Origin: Epilithonimonas sp042695135
GTDB lineage: Bacteria; Bacteroidota; Bacteroidia; Flavobacteriales; Weeksellaceae
Length of the DNA stretch: 64,000 nucleotides
Assembly: GCF_042695135.1 (NCBI RefSeq)
Contig: NZ_CP170547.1
Coordinates: 1,364,001 to 1,428,000 of the forward strand
Reading direction: 5' to 3'
A model generated the notes under the pieces. That model was not told the DNA's origin. It saw only the letters and a list, made by a program, of their open reading frames with translations, and searched no databases. The position numbers were made by a program, and so were the translations under genes. Below are positions 34,306 through 43,127 of the stretch, piece by piece. How positions within the stretch are numbered: position 1 is the stretch's first letter; each line of letters opens with the position of its first letter.

Positions 34306-37300
34306 TTAAAAACTCGCCCGGATCTGCATACTTCCAATATGGATCGTTCTTTCACCGGAATTTCGGCCTTCATAATTTACATTCAGCTGGATGAAAGAAT
34401 TGATGGATTGCTGAATAAACAACGACCAAACCTGATTTTTTCCAACCTTCAATCCTTCCAGCATCTGATTCCCGACGATGCTGAAATTATTACCAGAAAA
34501 ATCATTATTAATGAAAGAAAAATTAGCTCTGATAGAGGTTTTTTGCTTTTCCCATTGAAGCGTTCCCGAGATCTCATAGGTTTTTAATAATTCTTCACCA
34601 TCGGTTCTTTTCTTTTGACGCAGTGCACCAAAAAGCTCTGTCTGTAGAGTTTCTGTCAATTTGTAAGTAGCTTTAGGTTTCGTTTCCCAGTTTTGAAGCA
34701 GATAATTTCTTGTGTTATAAACCTGTGAACTATTCGTTACATTCTGGAAAGAGTTTTCCCAATCTGTACGGAATGATTTGGTGAAGGAATAGCCGACATT
34801 CAGGAAGTGTGATTTCTGGCTGTGCGCTTCATTACTGAAATTGGCATTGACCAAATTATCATTGTCTGTGTAACGATAGCTGCCATTCCATCCCGATTTG
34901 TCATTGGAATTAAAGATTGCCGAAGCCAGAATATTCTGAGTTCTCAGCAATTGGTCGGTTTCTTTTTTGAAAGGATTCCAGACCAGAACCTGATCGTTTT
35001 TAAGATAAGAATTCTGGGAAAGCAATGACAAGTTGAAATTCCAGCGTTTCAGAAACTCATTTTGAGAACTGATGATGACGGATGGATTGACGAATAATGC
35101 CAGCTGCAATTTATTTTTGTTTGAAGCCAGATAATTGACACTGTTGGTGTAAACTCTGATGTATTGCGCCAGGTCAGAATATTCTGCCACTTCAAACTCG
35201 TCTAATTGCTGAATGCTATCATTATTATAATCTGTCCATTTATAAACGCCCTGTCCATCTGTCACTTTGATGTACTGGAATTCCCTTTGTGCTTCCTGCC
35301 CGTTTCCAAGTTCGTAGAAAAACTGCAGTCGCATTCCGTTTCTGAAAAGCTGTTGGTTGTACAGAATATTACCGACTACAAAATCCTGATTCTGGTCGTT
35401 TGCGAGCGTTTTGTCCTCGTAAAAGAATTTTCTGTAATGGAATAAGGTTGATAATTGCGCGGTTTCGGTTTTGATGATCTGACTTTCTGCCATTATCCCG
35501 AGGATGTTGTTCATTCTCTGCAAACGGTTGTCCAGAACAGAATCATTGCTTCGGAAATAGACTTTAGTTAATAACTTGGTCCTTACGGAATCAGCAATTT
35601 TTTTCTGAACAAACAGTTCTTTCCATCTGTAACTTGTCACATCCAGAGTTTGTGTGGAATTATATTTTTTCTCGTTGCTTTCCATTGATCCACCCAGCAT
35701 CCAGCTTCCTTTTTTGCCTGCTAATTCTGTAGAAACTGCCCCACGAATGAAGGCTGTGTTGAGGTCTGTCGATTTTGTATCAAGATAGGAAACCGCTGCA
35801 AGATTATTGAACTTCCCGATTTTCCAAACTGCATCAAGGTCATTTTTAATACCTTTATAAGAATCTTTTTCTTCGAGGTAATTAATCTTATAATTGATCT
35901 TGGAAGTTTTATTAAAATCATTAAGGAAAGAGAAAATGAATCGGTTCTGCGTAATCTGATTAAACTCATTGGTCAGGTTGAAATCCCGCCAGAAATCGAC
36001 ATTATTAATACGATCAAGAATATGAAAGTTCTTCTGAATCACCTGATATTCTACCATTGGTGTTCCCGTCCAGGTATTTTTCCGGAAAGTTTTGTTGGCA
36101 TAGATTCTTGCTGCGTAACCAATATTCTGATCATTATCTTTTGAAGAAAATGCGTTGAGGTCATAATTGCTCAGGGAAACATCTGTCCCGATAACGCCTT
36201 CATTCAAAGCGTACTCTACGTTTGCAGAATAAACCTGAGATTTTTCAGGAGCCGGCAATTTTCTTACAGCCAGATAGTCACCTAATCCGGTTCCCATATA
36301 TTGAAAAACCCGGCCATTGTTGGTTGTTTGCTGCAATTGATAATCGCCTTTTCCACTTCCAAAATAGGTAAATGAAACCTGATAAAGCGTCTGCGTCTGA
36401 TCTGTTGAGAATTCATAATAGAAGGAATTGCCGGAGAATATCTTTTTATAAAGAATTTTATTCACGTCATATTCCGTTTCCACGCCGGATTGAGAATACA
36501 TCAGATTTGGATCATTCCCGGCATTTACGAGCTGCTGCTGATCTTCTTCGCTGAGGTTAAGGGAAAGTGGTGCGTTCTTGTTATCATTTTCCATAAACCA
36601 GCTGAATCCCGCTTTCAGTCTTTCACGCTGATGTCTGATATTTCCGGTGATTAGGAATCTTGTGTAATTTCGGTTCGTGTAATTATAAGAAACGTTGATG
36701 AAGTTCTGTTTATAGATTGGCCGGAAACTGGTGAAGGTTATTTCGCCCGTGTTATAATTAATGACATAATCCTGATTCTCGCCACGTTTCATCAAAATGC
36801 CATCAATGAAAACCTGTTCGGAACCCGAGATTATCGTGATGAAAAGTTCCCCGTTCTTTCCGGTTAATCGGTAAGGACCTTGATTTCCCTCGATCCCCTG
36901 AAAACGCATCCGGAAAAACTCACTTCTGGCAACACCGCCTGAAACATCTACTGAGGTTTTATTTCCGTTCTTTTCCCAATTGGTCAGAAATTGCAATCCC
37001 ATACTTCTTCTCTGGTAACGTCCGAAATAGGTGGTTTCGTCATTCAGATCCAGATGTCCGGCTCTTATAATTGTGTTTTGTTTGATATTAAGCTGAAGGT
37101 ATATTTTGTCGAATTCCTGCAAAGTCTGCGTATAGCCATCTGCCTGAACGGGAAGATTATGATCCGAAATCGATGCCAGAATAGAAACATCAGGACTCAG
37201 CTTCCCGGATATCTGCATATCCATAGAACTCTGGACGGATGATCCCTGGTTATTTCCAAACGTAATTCCTCTTATTATAGAACCTTTGGAATTGAGTTCT

Positions 37301-37548
37301 CCGAGGATCCTTTTCTTGTCATTTTTTACCAGCACTTCTTCATCATAAATGACTCGATTCTGTTTTTTAATGAAGTCGAGAGTGTCTTTGGTGAAAAAAT
37401 CCTGATTGATTTTGGAAATCAACACACTGTCTTTTTTAAGGGAATCTTGCGGGATATTTGGATTTTTCCAACTGAAAATCTGTGCGTTAAAAGGATTTAA
37501 CGCAAAAAAAATCAATATTAACAGAAAAATTTTGTTTATCTTGGACAC
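34306..37548 (-). CDS. Large outer-membrane beta-barrel protein of unknown function
   Basis: A 1080-residue exported protein (signal about 1-22, ending NPFNAQ). After about 80 polar residues the sequence turns into a continuous series of amphipathic strands. Examples are YYEFSTDQTQTLYQVSFTYF and SQVYSANVEYALNEGV, with a final strand ERTIHIGSMQIRASF whose terminal Phe is typical of barrels assembled by BAM. The segment SKGSIIRGITFGNNQGSS and ASISDHNLPVQADGYTQ near residues 85-140 look conserved and may form a periplasmic domain. There is no TonB plug or OmpA domain. I cannot name a family. Confidence 0.6.
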   Translation of the reverse strand: MSKINKIFLLILIFFALNPFNAQIFSWKNPNIPQDSLKKDSVLISKINQDFFTKDTLDFIKKQNRVIYDEEVLVKNDKKRILGELNSKGSIIRGITFGNNQGSSVQSSMDMQISGKLSPDVSILASISDHNLPVQADGYTQTLQEFDKIYLQLNIKQNTIIRAGHLDLNDETTYFGRYQRRSMGLQFLTNWEKNGNKTSVDVSGGVARSEFFRMRFQGIEGNQGPYRLTGKNGELFITIISGSEQVFIDGILMKRGENQDYVINYNTGEITFTSFRPIYKQNFINVSYNYTNRNYTRFLITGNIRHQRERLKAGFSWFMENDNKNAPLSLNLSEEDQQQLVNAGNDPNLMYSQSGVETEYDVNKILYKKIFSGNSFYYEFSTDQTQTLYQVSFTYFGSGKGDYQLQQTTNNGRVFQYMGTGLGDYLAVRKLPAPEKSQVYSANVEYALNEGVIGTDVSLSNYDLNAFSSKDNDQNIGYAARIYANKTFRKNTWTGTPMVEYQVIQKNFHILDRINNVDFWRDFNLTNEFNQITQNRFIFSFLNDFNKTSKINYKINYLEEKDSYKGIKNDLDAVWKIGKFNNLAAVSYLDTKSTDLNTAFIRGAVSTELAGKKGSWMLGGSMESNEKKYNSTQTLDVTSYRWKELFVQKKIADSVRTKLLTKVYFRSNDSVLDNRLQRMNNILGIMAESQIIKTETAQLSTLFHYRKFFYEDKTLANDQNQDFVVGNILYNQQLFRNGMRLQFFYELGNGQEAQREFQYIKVTDGQGVYKWTDYNNDSIQQLDEFEVAEYSDLAQYIRVYTNSVNYLASNKNKLQLALFVNPSVIISSQNEFLKRWNFNLSLLSQNSYLKNDQVLVWNPFKKETDQLLRTQNILASAIFNSNDKSGWNGSYRYTDNDNLVNANFSNEAHSQKSHFLNVGYSFTKSFRTDWENSFQNVTNSSQVYNTRNYLLQNWETKPKATYKLTETLQTELFGALRQKKRTDGEELLKTYEISGTLQWEKQKTSIRANFSFINNDFSGNNFSIVGNQMLEGLKVGKNQVWSLFIQQSINSFIQLNVNYEGRNSGERTIHIGSMQIRASF

Positions 37549-37565
37549 CCTTTAATTATGATAGG

Positions 37566-37573
37566 CAAATGTA
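37566..37573 (-). promoter_or_regulatory. Candidate -7 promoter element of the 1080-residue barrel gene
   Basis: The minus-strand TACATTTG matches TAnnTTTG, 18 bases upstream of the ATG. Confidence 0.45.
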
Positions 37574-37654
37574 GTTATAATAGGCTTTGGTACGAATTAA
37601 CAATTATTTAAAACGGGAAAGGGGGTTGTAAAATTGTAGTTAAGGATAAAATTT

Positions 37655-37662
37655 TATATTTG
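37655..37662 (+). promoter_or_regulatory. Candidate promoter of the first T9SS cargo gene
   Basis: TATATTTG matches TAnnTTTG; a TTG lies about 18 bases upstream at 37634-37636, near the -33 position. The long leader to the ATG at 37711 fits a strongly expressed gene. Confidence 0.55.
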
Positions 37663-37710
37663 CGACAGGCAAACAAAACAATAAAAACAATAACAATTTA
37701 ATTTTATATT

Positions 37711-38634
37711 ATGACAAAATTCTATTCTTTAAAATCAATGCTTGTAGGAGCATTATTAACATTAAGCTCTGCAACTGCTTTTGCACAGACAACAATTGCA
37801 GAATGGGCACCTACAGCTACAAATTCTCCTGGAGGAGCTGGTAATTTTGGAACTAGTCCTTTTGTTGCTACTACGGCAGCTACTAATGTAACAGTTGGCG
37901 GTTTAACAAGAGGTTCTGGTATTTTAACACCAGCAACTGGGTCTGGTGCTGGTTCTGCTTGGGGAGGAACAGATTTAACAAGTACTACAGCTGCGGCGGC
38001 AGTAACAGCTAATGACTTTGTTACTTTCACAATTGCTGCAAATACAGGTTATAAATTTTCTGTTGCAGGAATCGATCCTTATAACATCAGACGTTCAGGA
38101 ACTGGATCTACAACTGGACAATGGCAATATCAAGTTGGGTCTGGTACTTTTACCAATATTGGATCTGCTATCACTTGGGGTACAGGCACAGCTGCTGCAG
38201 GTAATGAGCAGGCTGCGATCGATTTAAGTGGCGTAACTGATTTACAAAATGTTGTAGCAGGAACAACTGTTACATTCAGACTTCTTGTTTACGGTGCATC
38301 TGCTACTGGCGGAACTTGGTACATTAACGGGAATGCATCTGCAACAAGCAAGACATTAACAATAAAAGGAACCGTAGCAACAAACCCGACAATGTCAGTT
38401 GGCGATGTAAATGCAACTAAAGCTAGTTTGGTTAAAAACACGATCGTTTCTAATGAAATTACTTTTGGAGCTGCTACAAGAGTATCAGTTTATAACGCTG
38501 CTGGTCAGGTTGTAAAAACGGCTGAAGTTAGTGAGAATTCTAAATTAGATGTTTCTGCTTTACCAAAAGGAACTTATGTGGTAACAGGTCTTGTAAACGG
38601 ACAGGCAGTTTCTCAAAAAATCATCAAAAAATAA
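37711..38634 (+). CDS. Secreted protein with T9SS type A sorting domain
   Basis: A 307-residue exported protein. Signal peptide about residues 1-25 (LTLSSATAFAQ). Residues about 26-220 are rich in Thr, Ala and Gly and form a beta-sandwich-like domain of unknown binding role. The last 80 residues are a type A C-terminal sorting domain: VSVYNAAGQVVKTAEVS, LDVSALPKGTYVVTGL and the terminal basic tail VSQKIIKK. The type IX system would carry it across the outer membrane and anchor it or release it. Uniform codon choice (GCT, ACA, GGA) suggests high expression. A terminator separates it from the next cargo gene. Confidence 0.85.
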   Translation: MTKFYSLKSMLVGALLTLSSATAFAQTTIAEWAPTATNSPGGAGNFGTSPFVATTAATNVTVGGLTRGSGILTPATGSGAGSAWGGTDLTSTTAAAAVTANDFVTFTIAANTGYKFSVAGIDPYNIRRSGTGSTTGQWQYQVGSGTFTNIGSAITWGTGTAAAGNEQAAIDLSGVTDLQNVVAGTTVTFRLLVYGASATGGTWYINGNASATSKTLTIKGTVATNPTMSVGDVNATKASLVKNTIVSNEITFGAATRVSVYNAAGQVVKTAEVSENSKLDVSALPKGTYVVTGLVNGQAVSQKIIKK

Positions 38635-38649
38635 TTAATATATATGTTA

Positions 38650-38683
38650 AAAAAATGCTCTCAGCAAATGGGAGCGTTTTTTT
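38650..38683 (+). terminator. Rho-independent terminator between the two T9SS cargo genes
   Basis: GCTCTCA and TGGGAGC pair around loop GCAAA, within A-run and T-run flanks (TTTTTTT). Confidence 0.75.
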
Positions 38684-38686
38684 CCT

Positions 38687-38694
38687 TATTTTTG
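38687..38694 (+). promoter_or_regulatory. Candidate -7 promoter element of the second T9SS cargo gene
   Basis: TATTTTTG lies just after the terminator and 28 bases before the ATG at 38722. This supports separate transcription of the second gene. Confidence 0.5.
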
Positions 38695-38721
38695 TACAAT
38701 CAATTTTTAAACTTTTATAAA

Positions 38722-39492
38722 ATGAAAAAAATCTTTACTATTTTAGGTGTTACAGCAGTATCTTTAGTATCTGCACAAAACTTATTGTCTAATCCTGGCT
38801 TCGAAGCTGGATTGGCACCTTGGGCAGCAGGAACAACTGCTTCTTACACTGCTCCAACTATTGCTACTACAGGAGCTCATACCGGTACTAATAGTGCAAT
38901 GTACGTTGCAACTGCTACAACTGGTTTTTACCAAAATGTTCCGGTAACTGGTGGTAAAACTTATGTTATCTCTTTCTGGTACAAGTCTGCTGGAGATGAT
39001 ACAGATTCCAGACTTTGGAGTGTTTATAAAAATTCTGGTGGAGTAGCGGTTTACACAACAGCTGATGCTTCTACAGATGCTTTCAGAACTAACAACGTAT
39101 ATATGCCTTCAGCAGCAGCTTGGACTAAATATACAGCTGAGATGCCAGCAGCAGCAGATGCTGTAAGTTTAGATGTTGCAATAAGAGTTTACAACGGTGG
39201 TACTGCTTCTTTTGACGATTTCATAGCAGCTGATAAAGCTAATATGGCTGTTTCTGATGTTGCAGGTTTTGACAAAGCAGTTCAGTTCAACACAGTTATC
39301 AAAGATCAGATTACTTTCAAACTTCCGGTTAAATCTACTGTAAACATCTATTCTGTTGACGGTAAATTAATCTCTTCTGACAGAGTTGAAAACGGTGGTT
39401 CTGTAAATACTCAGTCTTTGGTTAAAGGTGCTTACATCATAACTGTTGACAACGGTGCTAACAAAATCAGCAGAAAAGCTATCAAAAACTAA
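38722..39492 (+). CDS. Secreted protein with CBM4/9-like domain and T9SS sorting domain
   Basis: A 256-residue exported protein. I start it at the ATG at 38722, which begins the signal peptide MKKIFTILGVTAVSLVSAQ; the longer frame from 38644 runs through the preceding terminator and is not real. Residues about 20-175 resemble carbohydrate-binding modules of the CBM4/9 jelly-roll type (NLLSNPGFEAGLAPWAAG, YVISFWYKSAGDD). The end is a type A sorting domain (VNIYSVDGKLISSDRVENGG, GAYIITVDNG, SRKAIKN). It could bind surface or environmental polysaccharide. Confidence 0.85.
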   Translation: MKKIFTILGVTAVSLVSAQNLLSNPGFEAGLAPWAAGTTASYTAPTIATTGAHTGTNSAMYVATATTGFYQNVPVTGGKTYVISFWYKSAGDDTDSRLWSVYKNSGGVAVYTTADASTDAFRTNNVYMPSAAAWTKYTAEMPAAADAVSLDVAIRVYNGGTASFDDFIAADKANMAVSDVAGFDKAVQFNTVIKDQITFKLPVKSTVNIYSVDGKLISSDRVENGGSVNTQSLVKGAYIITVDNGANKISRKAIKN

Positions 39493-39514
39493 TCTAAGTT
39501 TTTCTTAAAAATAG

Positions 39515-39545
39515 AAGGCTTCCTAATTTAGGAAGCCTTTTTTGT
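39515..39545 (+). terminator. Rho-independent terminator after the second T9SS cargo gene
   Basis: AAGGCTTCCT and AGGAAGCCTT pair around loop AATTT, followed by TTTTTG. Confidence 0.88.
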
Positions 39546-39660
39546 TTTGTGATGTAAGTTGCCTCAAGGTAATTATATTCTGAAGATATACAGTGGTTAC
39601 TGACAAAAAACGATATAATTTTATCAAGAAATAAACTAATAAAAACTAATAACCTTTATA

Positions 39661-39690
39661 AAAAGAAGCCACCGGTCTTTCGGTGGTTTC
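39661..39690 (-). terminator. Terminator of the M1-like barrel gene
   Basis: GAAACCACCG and CGGTGGCTTC pair on the minus strand, followed by TTTTT. It overlaps no gene and sits just beyond the stop at 39697. Confidence 0.7.
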
Positions 39691-39696
39691 TTGTTT

Positions 39697-42513
39697 TTAA
39701 TAAACGCCTCTTCTCAGATTATTGATGAGTGCGCCAAGATTCAGAACCAAAGTATATCGGATCCTGTAACCATAATTTTTGAATGAAGGTTCAAAGCCTA
39801 AAGTCGATGCAACAGGGAAATATACTTCCAGGAAATCCGGAATTACTTTCACTTTTATGCCTGTATCCCAAATGAATTGCTCCGCTCTGTGTTTGTTTTT
39901 ATAAATGCCGGCATCTGCATAGAGATTGAACCATTTCCAAAGGTGAGAATCAATATTGAGACTCGTGATAAATTGATTGACCGATGTATTGAACATCGAT
40001 TTAAAGCCTCCCTCAGCCAAAATAAACTGTTGCGAAAGAATACCCGATGTAGCACTTTGGCCAAGCAATCCGTAAGAAAAAGAATAATTGGAAACGCGCG
40101 AGATTCCGTAGTTGAAAAGATTATTTTTCGTATCATTTTTGATAAAATATCCGGCAAACCATCGGAAACTGATTTTTTTGTCTTTGGCAAATTCCCAGCG
40201 GTAAAATGCTTCTGCCGAGATCTTTTGAAAATCTTCCATCCATTGCAGATTGGTGCTGACATATTTCTCGTGGATCAGGCGGTTGTCCGAGTAGGCATAA
40301 CCGAGGTTCCAAAGATTGTATTTGGCATATTCATTATTAAGAATTCTGATCGGAGAAAGTTCGCGTTCATAATAATTATATGAAAAATAAAGACTTCTGC
40401 CAATTGCACTTCTCGGATTTTTATTAAAGTTTAAAGATGTTGATGCACCAAATCTTTTATAAGCTAAATTATTGTCATAGTGAAAATAAGAACCGGATAA
40501 ACCAAAATTCCAACTCCTGAAGAAACTGTCCGGCGGCAGAATAGAGTAGCCCACAGCAGCAGCACCCGTCAGTTTTCCTGTTCCGGAACTGTAATATGGC
40601 GTTGCAGAATAATTGAATTTCTGATCAAAAATCCCCTGGTTCTTAAAATTCATTCCAATCAGAATTTTATCGTAAGCATTGAAAGTGACTCTCGGGGTGA
40701 GGAAGATCTCGTTGTATTCCGGATTCTGAATATCTTTTATCAGCTTGAATCTGATCTTTTTCATATTAGAAAAAATCCCTTTCGTGTAAATATAATTGTC
40801 CCGGAAATTAGTTTCAGGAAAGATATAATTATCATTCAGAACGATCTTATCAACCTGATTTGACTGCACAGAAACCGTGTCTTTTTTCTGCTCATTTCCG
40901 TCTTTCCACAAAGTAGTTTTGTCAGCCGTTTTGTTTTCGGTTTCAATTTTTAAAGGAATGATCTGCGTGTTATTTTTGTGAATATTCACCAGATAATTTT
41001 CTTTTTCTTCTTCAAAGTTTTTGAGATTGAAATTGATGCGGTGTTTCTCAGACATCATTTGTTTCAAAAAGACAGATTTTCCGTCAGAATAATTTTCAAG
41101 ATCTTTCAGAAAATCATTTCCAGAAACTTTTCTTTGATAACTCTCAGAAAAATATTGCTTCAGAAAGATGTCAAATGACTGATTTCCTTGATATTCAGAA
41201 ATATAATTCAGAAGACTCCCCGTTTCAAACTGACTAATTGCAGTTGTATTGAAGTTACTTAACTGATAAAATGGCGTCGTAATTTTCTGATCCAGATTCT
41301 GAGTATAAATATAATGATACGCCAGACCGTAACGTTCCGACAGTTTCAATTTTGAGGCGTGAAAGATCTTCAGCGGTTTGATTCCGAAAAAGTTGGCATT
41401 GTCTGCCAGATCGCCTATCAGCTTATGATCAGGATAGTTTTTTTTCAAATACTGAATTTCCAGATAAGATTTCAATCCGTTTTTCAGCCAGTGATCTTGT
41501 GTTTTATCGGTAATGAAAAACTCGTCTATTAATTTTTTGGAAATGATACTAAAATAATCCAGATCTGTCTTTTCATAATCTGTGAACATTTGGAATTTGA
41601 ACTTCCAGAATTTGATGTCATCAATGCCGATAAATTCTTCTTTTTTGAAAAATTTTTCTGTGATGAAAAGCTTTTCAGGAAGATTTCCGGTTCTCGCTTT
41701 GATAAATTTTAGCTGCGTCGAAAGCAGAAATTCCAAAACCTGTTTCTGATATTCCGAAACCTGATAGCCTAATTGGACTTGTGTGGTTTCTCCATCAATA
41801 TTTGATGAAAATTGAGGGTATATTTCTGGCGAAAGCTGAAATTCCGGATCATTAATAGATTTTCCTTCGAAGCTGGAATTTCCGGTTTGTTTCAAATTTG
41901 AGTAGCAATTCCATTTTTCCGGTAATTGAAACCTGACTTTCCAGTACGAGCCTGCATTGGCAGTTTCTTCGGTATCGCGGTAGAATGAGTTGGTTTGCGA
42001 TTCATCTTCGTAAGTTTCCGGAACCAGGAAAAAATATTTCAGAAGAATATGATTCGTATTGATTCCGTAACCCGTAAAACGGGCGTCAGGAAGTTTGATC
42101 TGATACTTTAAATTAATGGTGATGCTTTCTCCCGGCTTCAAAGTTTGAGAAAGCGGAATGAAAATGTTCTCTTGTTTTGTATTCAGGATCTCAGAAGAGA
42201 TATTTTGATGAGAATATTGCAGGCTTTCCAGTTTTCCCAGCTGATCGTCTTTTGCAAAATAAAGATCACTTTTTCGGTCTTCAATCTTTCGTTTGAGAAG
42301 CGGCGTTTTTCTTTTTTGGTAAGCTGCAGCCCAATTCAGAAGCTTGATTTGATTGATGGATTTCTGATGTGGGTTATGATAAACTAAAGTTTGTTCTACA
42401 GATATCGATTTCTGGTCATCATTCAGTTTTACATCCAGCCGAATGCTGTCTTGCTGAGCAATTGCCCAGAAATTAAAAGAAAACAAAGCCAAGACACAAA
42501 AACAACTCTTCAT
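39697..42513 (-). CDS. Outer-membrane protein with inactive M1-peptidase-like domain and C-terminal barrel
   Basis: A 938-residue exported protein (start at 42513, signal about 1-20, FNFWAIAQQ). Residues about 20-480 follow the M1 aminopeptidase plan, but the HExxH site reads KKLIDEFF. The second part, DHWLKNGLKSYLEIQYL, keeps the shape of the M1 WLNEGFAxYxE segment. Zinc ligands are therefore missing. Residues about 560-938 are amphipathic strands ending RIRYTLVLNLGALINN and RRGVY, an outer-membrane barrel. The protein probably presents a folded, non-catalytic M1 domain in the periplasm. It is monocistronic, with a promoter at 42534 and a terminator. Confidence 0.65.
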   Translation of the reverse strand: MKSCFCVLALFSFNFWAIAQQDSIRLDVKLNDDQKSISVEQTLVYHNPHQKSINQIKLLNWAAAYQKRKTPLLKRKIEDRKSDLYFAKDDQLGKLESLQYSHQNISSEILNTKQENIFIPLSQTLKPGESITINLKYQIKLPDARFTGYGINTNHILLKYFFLVPETYEDESQTNSFYRDTEETANAGSYWKVRFQLPEKWNCYSNLKQTGNSSFEGKSINDPEFQLSPEIYPQFSSNIDGETTQVQLGYQVSEYQKQVLEFLLSTQLKFIKARTGNLPEKLFITEKFFKKEEFIGIDDIKFWKFKFQMFTDYEKTDLDYFSIISKKLIDEFFITDKTQDHWLKNGLKSYLEIQYLKKNYPDHKLIGDLADNANFFGIKPLKIFHASKLKLSERYGLAYHYIYTQNLDQKITTPFYQLSNFNTTAISQFETGSLLNYISEYQGNQSFDIFLKQYFSESYQRKVSGNDFLKDLENYSDGKSVFLKQMMSEKHRINFNLKNFEEEKENYLVNIHKNNTQIIPLKIETENKTADKTTLWKDGNEQKKDTVSVQSNQVDKIVLNDNYIFPETNFRDNYIYTKGIFSNMKKIRFKLIKDIQNPEYNEIFLTPRVTFNAYDKILIGMNFKNQGIFDQKFNYSATPYYSSGTGKLTGAAAVGYSILPPDSFFRSWNFGLSGSYFHYDNNLAYKRFGASTSLNFNKNPRSAIGRSLYFSYNYYERELSPIRILNNEYAKYNLWNLGYAYSDNRLIHEKYVSTNLQWMEDFQKISAEAFYRWEFAKDKKISFRWFAGYFIKNDTKNNLFNYGISRVSNYSFSYGLLGQSATSGILSQQFILAEGGFKSMFNTSVNQFITSLNIDSHLWKWFNLYADAGIYKNKHRAEQFIWDTGIKVKVIPDFLEVYFPVASTLGFEPSFKNYGYRIRYTLVLNLGALINNLRRGVY

Positions 42514-42533
42514 CGAGAACAATCAGTACTTAT

Positions 42534-42541
42534 CAAAACTA
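42534..42541 (-). promoter_or_regulatory. Candidate -7 promoter element of the M1-like barrel gene
   Basis: TAGTTTTG on the minus strand matches TAnnTTTG, about 20 bases upstream of the ATG at 42513. Confidence 0.5.
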
Positions 42542-42604
42542 ATGATTTTTTTTGATGAAGTGTAGATTATGTTTGTTAAAGTTTTTTTGATGAAGCCCAA
42601 TGTT

Positions 42605-42634
42605 GTCAGTCTGAGGTTCTCGAAGACATATAAA
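42605..42634 (+). repeat. Left 30-bp inverted repeat flanking the GIY-YIG gene
   Basis: GTCAGTCTGAGGTTCTCGAA followed by GACATATAAA. The exact reverse complement of all 30 bases occurs at 43022-43051, on the other side of the GIY-YIG ORF. Confidence 0.9.
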
Positions 42635-42666
42635 AACTCAAAAGCTTTGCTTTTTTCAATTTTAAT

Positions 42667-42674
42667 TAACTTTG
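42667..42674 (+). promoter_or_regulatory. Candidate -7 promoter element of the GIY-YIG gene
   Basis: TAACTTTG matches TAnnTTTG and lies 11 bases before the ATG, inside the repeat-bracketed unit. Transcription would start almost at the coding region. Confidence 0.4.
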
Positions 42675-42685
42675 ATTAAAACACA

Positions 42686-42985
42686 ATGATGAAAAGATAC
42701 TACGTTTACATCTTGCTTTGTACAGATAATACCTATTACACTGGAGCCACAAATGATTTAGAAACACGTTTTCTTTATCATCAAAATGGACAAAACCCAA
42801 ATTCTTACACCTACACAAGAAGACCTGTCGAAATAGTTTATTATACAGAATTCGATGATGTGAATCAGGCAATTGCCTTTGAAAAACAGGTGAAAGGCTG
42901 GAGTAGAGCGAAAAAAGAAGCTATTATCAATGATGAATGGCAAAAATTACCTAATCTCGCCAGGAGAAAGTTTCCGAATCAGTAA
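42686..42985 (+). CDS. GIY-YIG nuclease domain protein (YhbQ/UPF0213-like)
   Basis: A 99-residue single-domain protein. The GIY-YIG core reads YVYILLC (residues 6-12) and YYTGATNDLETRF (18-30), with tyrosines and the conserved arginine. The downstream glutamate is in IAFEKQVKGWSRAKKEAII. It is a metal-dependent DNA nuclease fold of the stand-alone bacterial type. The gene lies between two exact 30-bp inverted repeats (42605-42634 and 43022-43051), followed by a further inverted pair of the same core. This layout recalls transposase-associated palindromes and suggests that the protein acts on, or spreads with, these sequences. There is no signal peptide or second domain. A start at 42689 is equally possible. 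Confidence 0.85.
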   Translation: MMKRYYVYILLCTDNTYYTGATNDLETRFLYHQNGQNPNSYTYTRRPVEIVYYTEFDDVNQAIAFEKQVKGWSRAKKEAIINDEWQKLPNLARRKFPNQ

Positions 42986-43021
42986 TTTTTATATGGAAAA
43001 AATCTAAAGATTTTTGAAGTA

Positions 43022-43051
43022 TTTATATGTCTTCGAGAACCTCAGACTGAC
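43022..43051 (-). repeat. Right 30-bp inverted repeat flanking the GIY-YIG gene
   Basis: TTTATATGTCTTCGAGAACC followed by TCAGACTGAC is the exact reverse complement of 42605-42634. Confidence 0.9.
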
Positions 43052-43127
43052 AGTCAAACAGTCTGCAATTAAGATTGACATTTAATAGTCTTGATGATCC
43101 TAAATTAAAAATGAATAATTAAAAGCT

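Noticed and set aside
38644..38721. Upstream extension of the second T9SS cargo gene
   Set aside because: The frame crosses the terminator and promoter; the signal peptide begins at 38722.
42666..42872. Minus-strand ORF over the GIY-YIG gene
   Set aside because: It overlaps the clear GIY-YIG coding region in another frame and has no recognisable domain.
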